Origin: Desulfotomaculum sp.
GTDB lineage: Bacteria; Bacillota; Desulfotomaculia; Desulfotomaculales; Nap2-2B
DNA: 41,115 nt
Assembly (NCBI GenBank): GCA_003513005.1
Contig: DOTD01000033.1
Coordinates: 1 to 41,115, forward strand
Reading direction: 5' to 3'
The translations under genes and the position numbers were made by a program. This document shows, one piece after another, positions 26,284 through 34,846 of the stretch. The notes under the pieces are model-generated. The model was not told where the DNA came from and searched no databases. It was given only the letters and a program-made list of their open reading frames with translations. Each line of letters starts with the position of its first letter. Positions within the stretch are counted from its first letter, which is position 1.

Positions 26284-27371
26284 TTTCTTGCTCCCGGCCT
26301 TGCGTCCATTGAAGCAACGTCAAGTTCCTGTCCAATGTATTTGAGAATCTTCATTTTCTTGTCTTCCACAATAATATTTTCTTCCTGCGTTATACCACCA
26401 TCACAGCATATTTTACAGGGTGGAGTATCCAGCCTTTTTTTGTTTCTCATTAAGCTTCTTAAATTGTTGAATTTTTCACCATGCCAGATTTCACGCAATG
26501 TATTTGCTTTAACATCCCCTAATATGTTTCTTTCCAGATAATCTCCGTGGCATTGAGCTACCCGGCCGTCCCACATAATACAAATTCTCTGCCATGGCGA
26601 CTGGCAGATATAATTTGGATCGTGTGAAAAATCTTTTTCTTCCCTGGACCTTATCTGATCGGCAATAAAATTGATTCTATCGGCAACTGGTTTCCAGAAA
26701 TCTTTGAATTCGTCCGGGTTGTTCTTTATAGCCGACCAGATTGATTGTATCCTGATCAAAGGTTTTTTCAGCCTTTTTTGTTCACGGGCTTTTTTGATGT
26801 ATTTTATTTCTTTTACAGCCTTTTCAAATTTGGCAGGATACCTGATTTTTTCGTACACATCATTTAAACCGTCAAATGAAATGCTTATCCAATCCAAACC
26901 GGATTCGATAAGCTGATTGGTTAAATTTTCGTTTAACCTTTCGCCGTTTGTAAGAAAAGCAACATCCTTGATTCCCTTTTCTTTTGCGTAGTTAATCATC
27001 TTTGCAATGTTGGGATTTAACAGCGGTTCACCGCGCCAGCTGAGCTTTATTGAGTACACCTTTTCTCTCGAGCATTCGTCAATGATTTTTTTATAAAGAT
27101 CAAAATCCATATGACCCTGTTTGATGTTTTTCATCAAGTGTCTTCCGCACATTGGACATGACATTTGGCACATGTTGGACGCTTCGATGTCAATATGGCT
27201 TGGGAATCTTAGAACATAAAAAAAAGAAGGGGCATAATGCCATTTGATTCGATCTATTAAATGGTTGAATAAAAAGCCTTGTTCTGCAAAATACTTTATA
27301 TTTTCCATTTTTGAGCTTAAGCTAAAATAATCATGATTTATTTTAACTGCAAACCAGTTTCTAATACTCAT
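26280..27371 (-). CDS. Radical SAM protein with SPASM-like C-terminal cysteines
   Basis: This 363-residue protein carries the radical SAM cluster motif Cys68-x3-Cys72-x2-Cys75 (SNMCQMSCPMCGR). It also has WRGEPLLNP and FLTNGERLNE typical of the barrel, and a C-terminal cysteine set (ICQSPWQRICIMWDGRVAQCHGD, PPCKICCDGG) that fits a SPASM domain binding extra Fe-S clusters. SPASM enzymes oxidise, epimerise or cross-link substrates. It stands among nucleotide-sugar genes with a four-base overlap to the PIG-L gene, which suggests a sugar substrate. The reaction is unknown. Confidence 0.82.
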   Translation of the reverse strand: MSIRNWFAVKINHDYFSLSSKMENIKYFAEQGFLFNHLIDRIKWHYAPSFFYVLRFPSHIDIEASNMCQMSCPMCGRHLMKNIKQGHMDFDLYKKIIDECSREKVYSIKLSWRGEPLLNPNIAKMINYAKEKGIKDVAFLTNGERLNENLTNQLIESGLDWISISFDGLNDVYEKIRYPAKFEKAVKEIKYIKKAREQKRLKKPLIRIQSIWSAIKNNPDEFKDFWKPVADRINFIADQIRSREEKDFSHDPNYICQSPWQRICIMWDGRVAQCHGDYLERNILGDVKANTLREIWHGEKFNNLRSLMRNKKRLDTPPCKICCDGGITQEENIIVEDKKMKILKYIGQELDVASMDARPGARK

Positions 27372-27402
27372 TTTTTCTTTCCAATTTTGATTTTAATTGT
27401 TT

Positions 27403-28344
27403 TTACGTTTTATTTAGGTCAAGCTGTGTTACACCTAATTTATCCTGAGTTTCTTTAAACCATTCAACATACCTTTTTACCCCTTCCCTGAATGAGATTT
27501 TCGGTTCCCAGCCAAGTTCTTCTTTGGCCAATTGGCTGACAACTTCCTTTCCGGAGAAATCCCCGGGGCGGGCAGGGATATATTCTATTTTTACATCGCC
27601 GATTATTTCGCGGACAGTTTCAGCTATTTGTCTTATAGAAATTTTTTCGTTGCCGTCAAGATTATATATCTTGTTTTTAGCTATTGACTTCAAGGCCAGG
27701 ACATTTCCTTCGGCCAGGTCTTCAACATAGACGAACTTTCTAAACTGGGAACCGTCGCCTGCAATAGTTAAAGGTTCTCCCCTCAGGGCCTTGTTTACAA
27801 AAATAGGTATTACTGCGCCGTCCCTGGCCCTGGGCCCATATGGTATTCCATAGCGAAGCACGACAGTTTCCAGTCCGTAGAGCCTGCTGTAGGCAAAACA
27901 GTAATACTCACCGGTTATTTTAGTGGCAGTATAGAGATGAGTCGGTGGATGCAGGGGTACGCTCTCGTCCACGACCGCACCTTCTGCTTCGCTGTAAACC
28001 CAGGTAGTGCTTCCGTATACTACTTTCTTTACCCGTCCGCCGGATCTTCTGGATGCTTCCAGAACGTTCATCGTGCCCCTGACGTTAATGGCTTCGGCAT
28101 AATACGGATCTTCGTACACGTCTTTAACGTCCGCTATGGCGGCAAGGTGAAAGACAACATCCACGCCGCTTATTGCCATCCTGAGCGCTTCCAGATCAAG
28201 TATGCTTCCGTGATAAAATTCAACATCATGCCTGAAAGCAGGCAAAACCATATCAAAAATCCTTACTCTTGCACCTTTGCTGATCAGTTTATCCACTACG
28301 TGTGAACCTATAAAACCGGATCCGCCGGTTACCAGACATCTCAT
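27403..28344 (-). CDS. NAD-dependent epimerase/dehydratase (GalE/WbpP-like extended SDR)
   Basis: This 313-residue SDR has CLVTGGSGFIGSHVVDKL, the YGSTTWVYSE serine/threonine site, YTATK (Y-x3-K), and LRYGIPYGPRARDGAVIPIF, which is typical of UDP-hexose 4-epimerases and UDP-GlcNAc dehydratase relatives. The C-terminal YIPARPGDFSGKEVV and ELGWEPKISFREGVKRYVEWF fit the GalE/WbpP branch. It is the second gene of the block, 14 bases after an aminotransferase. It may provide the 4-keto or epimerised substrate for that enzyme. Confidence 0.84.
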   Translation of the reverse strand: MRCLVTGGSGFIGSHVVDKLISKGARVRIFDMVLPAFRHDVEFYHGSILDLEALRMAISGVDVVFHLAAIADVKDVYEDPYYAEAINVRGTMNVLEASRRSGGRVKKVVYGSTTWVYSEAEGAVVDESVPLHPPTHLYTATKITGEYYCFAYSRLYGLETVVLRYGIPYGPRARDGAVIPIFVNKALRGEPLTIAGDGSQFRKFVYVEDLAEGNVLALKSIAKNKIYNLDGNEKISIRQIAETVREIIGDVKIEYIPARPGDFSGKEVVSQLAKEELGWEPKISFREGVKRYVEWFKETQDKLGVTQLDLNKT

Positions 28345-28358
28345 TTAGGTATCCTTTC

Positions 28359-29510
28359 TCATTTTATATTTTCTATTTTTTTTTGGCCGTAAATATCCTC
28401 GGCAGCTTTCTTCAATGAGAAAGCTGCGTATTCAGCATCTTCATCTTTCATTCCCTGGTATACAGGCAGGCAGATGTGCCTTTGACAGATTTCCTCCGCC
28501 AGCGGAAAATCGCCTTCTTTAAACTGCTCTTTAAAGACAGGCTGGAGATGACAGGGAGTCTCATATACCTCTCCGCTAAGGCCGACGTCATATTTGTCCC
28601 GGAGATGATTTTTTAAAATTTGACGATCAATATTTTTATCGATCATTGCTATGTACTTGTAATAGTTCGTTCTGCAACCTTCGGGAATTTTTAAAGGAGT
28701 AATTACATTGCCGCCTTTTAAGTGTTTATCATAAATCCTGGCGATATTTGCTCTTTCTTCTATAAAAGATTCCAGGTTTCTGAAATGAACAAGCCCTGCA
28801 GCCGCGTGAATCTCGCTCATGCGCCAGTTGTAACCCAGCTTGCCGTGTAAATTTTGCGTAAAAGATACTTTGCCCTGATCACGGAAGAGCATAGCCTCGT
28901 TCTTTATCTTTTCATCGCTGGAAGCAATCATCCCGCCTTCCCCGCTGGTGATAAGCTTGGTGGGATAAAAAGAGAAGGAAGCCGCGTGGCCGAAAGTACC
29001 GGCTTTTTTGCCGCTATATGCGCTTCCGTGGGCATGGGCTGCGTCTTCAAGCAAAAAAATGCCGTGTTCTTCACAGAGTTCTCTTATTTCATTAATCCGC
29101 GGAGTTACAATTCCTCCAATATGGACTACAATAACTCCGGCCGTTTGAGAACCTATTTTGTTTTTTAAATCGTTCACATCTACTGAAAAAGTTGCCGGAT
29201 CGGCTTCTACAAAACATACTTTGGCTCCCGCGTGAAGAACAGCCAGAACAGTGGCAAAAAAAGTATTTGTAGGGACAAGCACCTCTTTATCCTTGACGTT
29301 GAATATCCGCAGCGGTATTTCCAGGGCGCTGGTTCCGCTGTTTACGGCAACTGTATTTTTAATGTTAAGATAAGCCGCAAAGCTTTCTTCAAATTCCCTT
29401 GTGTTCTTACCCAGTGTTAATTGGCCGCTGGTGAGTGACTCGTTTATTCTGTTTAAAATTTCAGACTTATCTTTTTCTGAAAAATAAATTTTTGCGGGTG
29501 GGATTTTCAT
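28359..29510 (-). CDS. DegT/DnrJ/EryC1/StrS-family sugar aminotransferase, first gene of the glycan block
   Basis: This 383-residue PLP aminotransferase has VNSGTSALEIPLRIF, LLEDAAHAHGSAY and the Schiff-base Lys185 in FSFYPTKLITSGEGG. It is a paralogue of 22571-23680. The ATG at 29510 has AAAGGAG six bases upstream, a strong site. It is the first minus-strand gene after the 570-base divergent gap, so the promoter of the whole glycan locus is expected within about 200 bases upstream of it. The likely role is amination of a nucleotide-4-keto sugar in the nonulosonate route. Confidence 0.87.
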   Translation of the reverse strand: MKIPPAKIYFSEKDKSEILNRINESLTSGQLTLGKNTREFEESFAAYLNIKNTVAVNSGTSALEIPLRIFNVKDKEVLVPTNTFFATVLAVLHAGAKVCFVEADPATFSVDVNDLKNKIGSQTAGVIVVHIGGIVTPRINEIRELCEEHGIFLLEDAAHAHGSAYSGKKAGTFGHAASFSFYPTKLITSGEGGMIASSDEKIKNEAMLFRDQGKVSFTQNLHGKLGYNWRMSEIHAAAGLVHFRNLESFIEERANIARIYDKHLKGGNVITPLKIPEGCRTNYYKYIAMIDKNIDRQILKNHLRDKYDVGLSGEVYETPCHLQPVFKEQFKEGDFPLAEEICQRHICLPVYQGMKDEDAEYAAFSLKKAAEDIYGQKKIENIK

Positions 29511-30081
29511 TTTTTACTCCTTTTTTTGGCTGTCTTCCAAATTTCTGATATTTTCTACAGATGTGATGATTTTTCCTGCATATTAACATTCAATGGATGG
29601 GTTTGTAACTGGATATATATTATCGTTTAGAGAAAGGCCTTGTGGATTTTAAATTCCATTTTTCTGATTAAGACGGCTTCAAAAGTCCTGGCTGTCCGTA
29701 AATGAATCATGCCTGTGGAAAAGTAGTAGCTGTTTTTATTTACAAAGAGATAACCGAATCTTCTTAAAATGAAAGGTTTAAAACTAATGACATATTTCAA
29801 CACAAATATATAATCTGTTTGCCAGCAATCCTTTTTCGAACCAGAAACCGGCTGCATTTTACATCCACGGTTCTTTAATATATTTCGGCGGTTTTTTTCA
29901 CAAGTATAGTTTTTGGTTAAATGTTTTTAGTTGATAAAATATTTTAAAAACTTTCAGGATAAAAAAGGAAAAATTAAAAAAATGTCGAAGGTTGTAAATT
30001 TAGATTGATTAAAGGACAAAATAATTTTTCATGAAAATCTTTACTTATTTAAAGTTAAACGTTGCTTAGGGGGACTTCTGT
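29511..30081. other. Divergent intergenic region between glycan locus and pilMNO
   Basis: These 571 AT-rich bases separate the minus-strand glycan operon from the plus-strand pilus genes and must hold both promoters. On the minus strand, a weak pair TTACAA/TAATAT with 17-base spacing lies near 29596-29624, upstream of the aminotransferase. No strong sigma-A pair stands out for pilM. A 76-codon minus-strand ORF (29627-29857) is present but has poor start context and no recognised domain. The stretch 29880-30060 is very AT-rich with T- and A-runs and no clear terminator. Confidence 0.5.
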
Positions 30082-31128
30082 TTGAAAAATATTTTACAGA
30101 GGATCTTGCCCAAAAAAAATCACTTTATGGGAATTGATATCGGCACAAGCACGATTAAAGTTGCGGAAGTCAAGGTTATAGGTGGTGTTCCCGAAGTTGC
30201 TGACTTGAGAAGTTATCCTGCTCCTTCAGGAGTTTGGACGGAGCAATTCGATGAAGAAAACCTTGTCGTTGCTTTGAGAGAAATAGCCAATCCCCAATTA
30301 AAGGAAGTTATTACCTGTATCGGCGGGGAAAAGCTGATCAGCCGCATTATACTCCTGCCGAAAATGAGTGATAAGGAACTCGCGGCGGCTGCCAGATTCG
30401 AGCTTGAGAAATTTGTTCCCATACCGGTTGATCAGCTGATTGTCAGGCATATCCGTTTGGATCAAGGACTGACAACACAGGATCAAAAAGAAGGAGAAAA
30501 CATCCTTCTTTTAGCCGTGCCTTCGGCCATAGTATACCAGTATCACAGCGTCTTTTCACGCGCCGGAATGACATTGACCGCTATTGATTTAAAGGCTTTT
30601 GCGCTCTGGCGCCTTTTTGGAAAATCATCAGCAGGGATTGTGGCCATTGTCGAAATAGGCGCTAAAACTTCTCAACTGGTTATAGTAAAAGATACAATGA
30701 TCAGATTTGTTCGTCTTTTACCGGTAGGGGGCGGCGTCTTAACAGGACGTCTGATGGAAACCTACGGCGTGGAATTTTTGGATGCCCAGCAAATGAAAGA
30801 AGAAGCTGCTGTTACTGCGGAATACGAACATGACCAGGGGCCTGGAAGCGGGCATATTAGTGGGATTTTGCGTGAAGGTCTTGATGAGATTTCCAGGGAG
30901 ATTAGCCGTTCACTTGATTATTATTCCAGTTTGGAGAATCTCTCTGTAGAAAAAGTAATTATAAGCGGGGGAACATGCAAGCTGAAAGGTCTTGCCGATT
31001 ACTTGCGTGATGCGCTTGATCTTCCTGTTGAAGAAGGGATCCCCGGATTGGATCTGCCGCAAGGTATGGATTTTGATCCTCAATACGCTGTAGCCATTGG
31101 GCTGGCCATAAGGGAGGTACTCTCTTGA
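30082..31128 (+). CDS. pilM: Type IV pilus assembly actin-like ATPase PilM
   Basis: This 348-residue PilM is an FtsA-like cytoplasmic protein that binds the PilN tail and helps place the pilus machine. The actin-type phosphate loop is MGIDIGTSTIKVAEV, with the second loop at VAIVEIGAKTSQLVI and the third at KVIISGGTCKLKG. The ILLPKMSDKELAAAARFELEKFVPIP segment is typical of the PilM insertion. The start is a TTG at 30082 with AGGGGGA eight bases upstream. The ATG at 30127 would cut off the N-terminal helix. It overlaps pilN (TTGA). Confidence 0.92.
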   Translation: MKNILQRILPKKNHFMGIDIGTSTIKVAEVKVIGGVPEVADLRSYPAPSGVWTEQFDEENLVVALREIANPQLKEVITCIGGEKLISRIILLPKMSDKELAAAARFELEKFVPIPVDQLIVRHIRLDQGLTTQDQKEGENILLLAVPSAIVYQYHSVFSRAGMTLTAIDLKAFALWRLFGKSSAGIVAIVEIGAKTSQLVIVKDTMIRFVRLLPVGGGVLTGRLMETYGVEFLDAQQMKEEAAVTAEYEHDQGPGSGHISGILREGLDEISREISRSLDYYSSLENLSVEKVIISGGTCKLKGLADYLRDALDLPVEEGIPGLDLPQGMDFDPQYAVAIGLAIREVLS

Positions 31129-31769
31129 TTTACAAGGTAAATTTTTTGCCGCCCAACCTACAACGGGAGGGAAATATTGATCTCCGCCGTCTTTTTTTAA
31201 TCAGCGGTGTTACCCTGATAGTTACTTTATTGGCAATTAGTTGTGGCTTCTTAGTTATTAATTTTTTTGTGATGAATAATCAGCTGAGAGGAACTCAGCA
31301 GCAGTTGGCTGAACTGGCTCCGGTCGTTGACAGGGTTGAGAAAATTACCAGCGAAAGGAAAGAACTGGAGAAAACTATCGACCAATATAATTTCCTGTTA
31401 AAAAGGCATGTAGTTTGGTCTGATATGTTCTACGATTATAATAATATTTCTCCTGTTGACCTGTGGCTTAACAGCGTGGAACTGTCTTACAAACCAGACC
31501 TTAAGGTAACTATTGGTTCCAGCCCGGTTATAACGGGCAAAGAAGAGCAGAAGCAGTCAAGTTTGGCTGGCTCTGGCCAATCTGTTGATATACAGAGGCC
31601 TAACCAAGTTGATTTTAAGGGAGCTTCTCTGACCATGTCTTCTATTGGCGTTTTTATCAACAACCTGTATCAGCTTCCTTATTTCAAAGAAGTTAAACTG
31701 ATCAAAGCAAGCAGGGAGAGCCAGGGGATTACTTTTCAAATAACAGCCCTACTAAAGGATGATTTATAA
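31125..31769 (+). CDS. pilN: Type IV pilus inner-membrane protein PilN
   Basis: This 214-residue protein has a cytoplasmic INFLPP-like tail (YKVNFLPPNLQREG) that docks into PilM, one membrane span (residues about 25-50), a coiled coil (NQLRGTQQQLAELAPVVDRVEKI) and a small ferredoxin-like external domain that ends with an alternating-strand ITFQITALL segment. The TTG start overlaps the pilM stop, and pilO follows with no gap. It has a Ser/Gln-rich insertion near residues 130-160. It pairs with PilO to form the alignment complex. Confidence 0.88.
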   Translation: MIYKVNFLPPNLQREGNIDLRRLFLISGVTLIVTLLAISCGFLVINFFVMNNQLRGTQQQLAELAPVVDRVEKITSERKELEKTIDQYNFLLKRHVVWSDMFYDYNNISPVDLWLNSVELSYKPDLKVTIGSSPVITGKEEQKQSSLAGSGQSVDIQRPNQVDFKGASLTMSSIGVFINNLYQLPYFKEVKLIKASRESQGITFQITALLKDDL

Positions 31770-32582
31770 ATGTTGGAACGTTTAAGCGGCAGGGATAAGA
31801 TACTTTTACTGATTTTACTCATCGCCGTGGTGGGATTTTGTTTTTATCACTTTATCCTTACTAAACAGCTTGAAGCGTATTCGAAAGTAAAAAGCGAATT
31901 GGCCGAAAATCAGGCCAAGCTTACTCAGGCTTTAGCGCAGTCAGCATCTCTGCAGATTGAGAGCAGCAAGCTGGACAAGGCAAAAAATGATATAAAGGCA
32001 ACCGGGAAGTATTTTGAGACTGAAATGAGAGACGGTTCCAGTGTGATAATTTTAGGTCTGGACGGAATCTTTGCAGGGGTGGATATTACCAGTCTGGAGC
32101 CCGGAAATATTAAAGAAGATCCGATATTGCTGGAAATGCCTGTTAAAATCACGGCACAGGGAAATTATCGCGAGATGCTGCATTTATGTGAGGATATAGA
32201 GAACATGACCAACTTAACCGAGGTGCAGGGTTTAAAAATGGAGTCGGTTTCTGGGACAAATGACGTAAAAATGACTGCTGATATGACTATCTTTTCTGCA
32301 AAAACACCCCAGGGGCGTCTTTCTTTAGAGGATGTTTCCAGATGGTTGACTGGAAGGTATAATATTTTCCGGCCTGCGGTTATGATAGCTCCTATTCCCG
32401 AATTAACCGGAAAAATCATTAACCCCGTAAGCCCGCCGGAGAGTACCGGCAGCCCGCCGGAAGGAACCGGATCCGTTCAGAATACAGCCGGCGGTTCGGA
32501 CAGTGGTACAGCCGGTGTTTCAACCAGTGGTTCGGATGATGAATTAGTTCCACCTCAATCCGAATATATCTGGAAGAAATAA
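31770..32582 (+). CDS. pilO: Type IV pilus inner-membrane protein PilO
   Basis: This 270-residue protein has a short cytoplasmic N terminus, one membrane span (KILLLILLIAVVGFCFYHFI), a coiled coil (VKSELAENQAKLTQALAQ) and a ferredoxin-like domain (KYFETEMRDGSSVII, ITAQGNYREMLHLCEDIENM). The last 45 residues are a low-complexity Pro/Gly/Ser/Thr tail (TGSPPEGTGS) unusual for PilO. Its ATG directly follows the pilN stop. No further pil gene follows on this strand until 34334, because a minus-strand gene intervenes. Confidence 0.87.
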   Translation: MLERLSGRDKILLLILLIAVVGFCFYHFILTKQLEAYSKVKSELAENQAKLTQALAQSASLQIESSKLDKAKNDIKATGKYFETEMRDGSSVIILGLDGIFAGVDITSLEPGNIKEDPILLEMPVKITAQGNYREMLHLCEDIENMTNLTEVQGLKMESVSGTNDVKMTADMTIFSAKTPQGRLSLEDVSRWLTGRYNIFRPAVMIAPIPELTGKIINPVSPPESTGSPPEGTGSVQNTAGGSDSGTAGVSTSGSDDELVPPQSEYIWKK

Positions 32583-32648
32583 TTCAAGTAGACATTCATG
32601 CTGCTATCGCAGCGCCAGCAGATTATAAAAATTCATCAAAACTTCTGA

Positions 32649-34163
32649 TCAGTATGCCCCTTTTCCCGCCAAAACAGCAGCCAGAGTGCGAAGCAGCAGA
32701 GTAATATCCAGCCATAAGGACCAGTTGCGAATGTACCACGCTTCAAGACGCCCACGGCGAAGATATTCAATTTCACTGCGCCCGCTTACCTGCCACAGAC
32801 CTGTTACACCGGGACGGACAAGATAATAATCATCTATGTACGAGTTAAAGAATGGAATTTCTTTCTTTGTAATAGGTCTGGGTCCGACAAGACTCATCTC
32901 GCCTTTCAACACGTTAATCAGTTGGGGTAACTCATCCAAACTGGTCCAGCGAAGGAATTTTCCCACTTTGGTTATACGAGGGTCGGTTCTGAGTTTGTAG
33001 TGCTGATCCCATTCCGTTTGCAGGCGGGGATTTTTTTGAAGGATGTCTTCCAGTATTTCCTGGGCATTTTCAACCATTGTCCTGAATTTGTAACACAAAA
33101 ACATTTTTCCCGCTTGTCCGATTCTTTGGTGCCCGAAAAAAACAGGTCCTTTGGAATCAAGTTTTATTATTATAGCAATGATCGTTATGACAGGCAGCAG
33201 GCATACGAAAAGAAGAAAACCAACGGTAAGATCAAATGTTCTTTTTACCAGCATGTTCCAAATATTAGCCAGGTTATTTGCAAGGCGGAAGGTGAGCATT
33301 TGCTCGTCAAAAAAGTAATCAGCCTTTACTCCGGTTACCGGCATTCCGAATAAATCCGGGACCACCAGCACTGAGTTTGCCGAACGTTGCAGGCGGTTGA
33401 CCAGTTCCACCAACTTTTCTGGTTTCATTCCCGGGGCAGCTACAATAAGATCGCGGACACCGCTTAATTCCATAACGGTTTCGCAGTCCTGGAACTTGCC
33501 CAAAACTTGAAAATGTCTGCCATTAACTATTATTCCCACCTGTTTTTTAAAAGGATCATCATCTAAAAGACAATAGATGTTGTATCCAAGGTAATGGTCT
33601 CTGATCAGCGCCTGAGTAACAAGTTCTCCTGTCTTTCCAGCGCCGAGAATGATTACAGGCCGGGCCCATAAACCATAACGCAAAAGAAATGTCTTTACAC
33701 AGAGACGTGAAAAAGGCATGAGCAGCAACGCAAAAATGTAGCACCAAACAAGAACGGTTCTTGAAAATTCCGCACTCATCTTGCCCAGAGAGATCGAGGC
33801 CAGGATAAGAAGAAAGGCAACGGTCAGAATTTTAGTCATCTTTCTTGTTTCCCGCCAAAATGGCAGGTGAACGGAATAAAGACCTTCAAAAGACAGGTAG
33901 GTTAACAGTATAAACAAAATCCAGCACTGATGCCTGAAGAAATCCAGTGTCATTTCACCGGCATATAGAGGCGATAATAGTGGTAAAAAATGCAGTCTTA
34001 CCTGCCAGGCTAAAAGGAGCGAAACACTCAGGGCAGCGATGTCTGAAAATAGAAGTGAAAATGTTATATACACCTTAGGCGCCGATTTTGGTATTGGCAT
34101 TTTTATATTTCGCGCCCCGGGCGCAAACGAAAAAAGCTCTTTTTCGACTGGCAAAGTTTCCAT
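32649..34163 (-). CDS. Undecaprenyl-phosphate hexose-1-phosphate transferase (WbaP-like)
   Basis: This 504-residue initiating phosphoglycosyl transferase moves hexose-1-phosphate from a UDP-sugar to undecaprenyl phosphate and so starts the lipid-linked glycan. It has about four N-terminal membrane spans (residues 30-160), a Rossmann-like middle domain (VIILGAGKTGELV at about 170-182), and the catalytic bacterial sugar-transferase domain (about 300-504) with KRTFDLTVG, KFRTMVENAQE, WTSLDELPQLINVLKGEMSLVGPRP and VRPGVTGLWQVSGRS. It is the only initiator gene seen for the large glycan locus. It is inverted inside the pilus locus and has its own promoter. Confidence 0.92.
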   Translation of the reverse strand: METLPVEKELFSFAPGARNIKMPIPKSAPKVYITFSLLFSDIAALSVSLLLAWQVRLHFLPLLSPLYAGEMTLDFFRHQCWILFILLTYLSFEGLYSVHLPFWRETRKMTKILTVAFLLILASISLGKMSAEFSRTVLVWCYIFALLLMPFSRLCVKTFLLRYGLWARPVIILGAGKTGELVTQALIRDHYLGYNIYCLLDDDPFKKQVGIIVNGRHFQVLGKFQDCETVMELSGVRDLIVAAPGMKPEKLVELVNRLQRSANSVLVVPDLFGMPVTGVKADYFFDEQMLTFRLANNLANIWNMLVKRTFDLTVGFLLFVCLLPVITIIAIIIKLDSKGPVFFGHQRIGQAGKMFLCYKFRTMVENAQEILEDILQKNPRLQTEWDQHYKLRTDPRITKVGKFLRWTSLDELPQLINVLKGEMSLVGPRPITKKEIPFFNSYIDDYYLVRPGVTGLWQVSGRSEIEYLRRGRLEAWYIRNWSLWLDITLLLRTLAAVLAGKGAY

Positions 34164-34187
34164 TTTTTGCTCCAGTATTTTTTGTTT

Positions 34188-34217
34188 ATTTTATCGGGTA
34201 TTTTTGCTTTAAATCAA
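34188..34217 (-). promoter_or_regulatory. Predicted promoter for the WbaP-like gene
   Basis: On the minus strand a TTGATT -35-like box (34212-34217) is followed 18 bases later by a TAAAAT -10-like box (34188-34193). Transcription would begin near 34181, just upstream of a CTGGAG ribosome site (34170-34175) that is six bases from the ATG. This is a consensus match by eye only. Confidence 0.4.
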
Positions 34218-34310
34218 GACTTTTCCACAATATAGCAAAAAATTTTTTATTATAGCAGGTAAATACCAATATTTGTTGAAATATATCATGTCTGGTTAAA
34301 TATATAATGT

Positions 34311-34337
34311 ATGGGTGATCATATGGTTCCGGGATAA
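34311..34337 (+). promoter_or_regulatory. Leader minicistron and Shine-Dalgarno before the first pilin gene
   Basis: GGTGATC at 34314-34320 matches the 16S-complementary sequence and is well spaced for an ATG at 34323. That ATG opens a four-codon frame (ATG GTT CCG GGA) ending at TAA 34335-34337, and an in-frame ATG at 34311 precedes it. The TAA overlaps the ATA codon at 34334-34336 that begins the prepilin frame. This looks like a coupling leader. If a base has been lost in the GGG run at 34331-34333, the leader would instead be fused to the pilin. Confidence 0.45.
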
Positions 34338-34837
34338 AGAAAGCTTTTGTTTCAAGTTCCGGGTTTTCCTTGTTTGAAGTTGTTTTGGCTCTTCTTATTG
34401 CTATAATGTTCTCCGGTATCGCGCTTGCCTCATCAAACCTTGCCAACAGGCAAAAACTCAACTTAGCGGCAAATTTAATCTGCAAGGATATACGCTTGAT
34501 TCAGCAGCAAAATGCAGATAATAACGGAACTTATGCAATACTTTTTGATTGTTGCAACGACGTATACTACTTGAAGAAATGTGAGACCGGCGCAAAATGC
34601 CGAAAGGTGGTTTTGCCGGCCGGAATAGACCTTACTGCGACAAATTTTGATTTTGACAATAATCCGAATAATGGCTGCGACAATGAGCTAAGATTCAACT
34701 CAAAAGGCGAACCCTTCCGCAATACCGGAATTTTATGCGGCGGGCATTTGGGGTTAAGAAACAAAAACAATAAATTCCTCTACGTAATCGTGGCTTCTGT
34801 GACGGGTCAGGTAAGAATCGATATCAATCCTCCGTAA
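34334..34837 (+). CDS. Type IV/II pseudopilin, GspH/FimT-like, with apparent ATA start
   Basis: This minor pilin has a textbook prepilin peptidase site, G|FSLFEVVLALLIA (cut after the Gly encoded at 34361-34363, Glu at position 5). The mature part has a hydrophobic N-helix, then a Cys-rich globular domain (DCCNDVYYLKKCETGAKC). The frame upstream of the site has no ATG, GTG or TTG back to the stop at 34316. The only plausible start is ATA at 34334, which gives a normal leader (M)KKAFVSSSG and a 167-residue product. The alternative is that a single-base loss has broken fusion to the ATG at 34323. The TTG at 34370 lies inside the cleavage site and would remove it. Confidence 0.8.
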   Translation: MKKAFVSSSGFSLFEVVLALLIAIMFSGIALASSNLANRQKLNLAANLICKDIRLIQQQNADNNGTYAILFDCCNDVYYLKKCETGAKCRKVVLPAGIDLTATNFDFDNNPNNGCDNELRFNSKGEPFRNTGILCGGHLGLRNKNNKFLYVIVASVTGQVRIDINPP

Positions 34838-34846
34838 GAGAAACGC

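Noticed and set aside
27403..28344. This SDR as PseB (UDP-GlcNAc 4,6-dehydratase)
   Set aside because: It lacks the PseB N-terminal and active-site pattern and fits the GalE/WbpP branch better.
29627..29857. 76-codon minus-strand ORF in the divergent gap
   Set aside because: It has only a weak GGAT upstream, no recognisable domain, and lies in AT-rich intergenic DNA, so it is not supported as a gene. A relic of a larger gene cannot be excluded.
32600..32613. Small hairpin (GCTGC-TATC-GCAGC) between pilO and the WbaP-like gene as a terminator
   Set aside because: The stem is only five pairs and no T-run follows on either strand.
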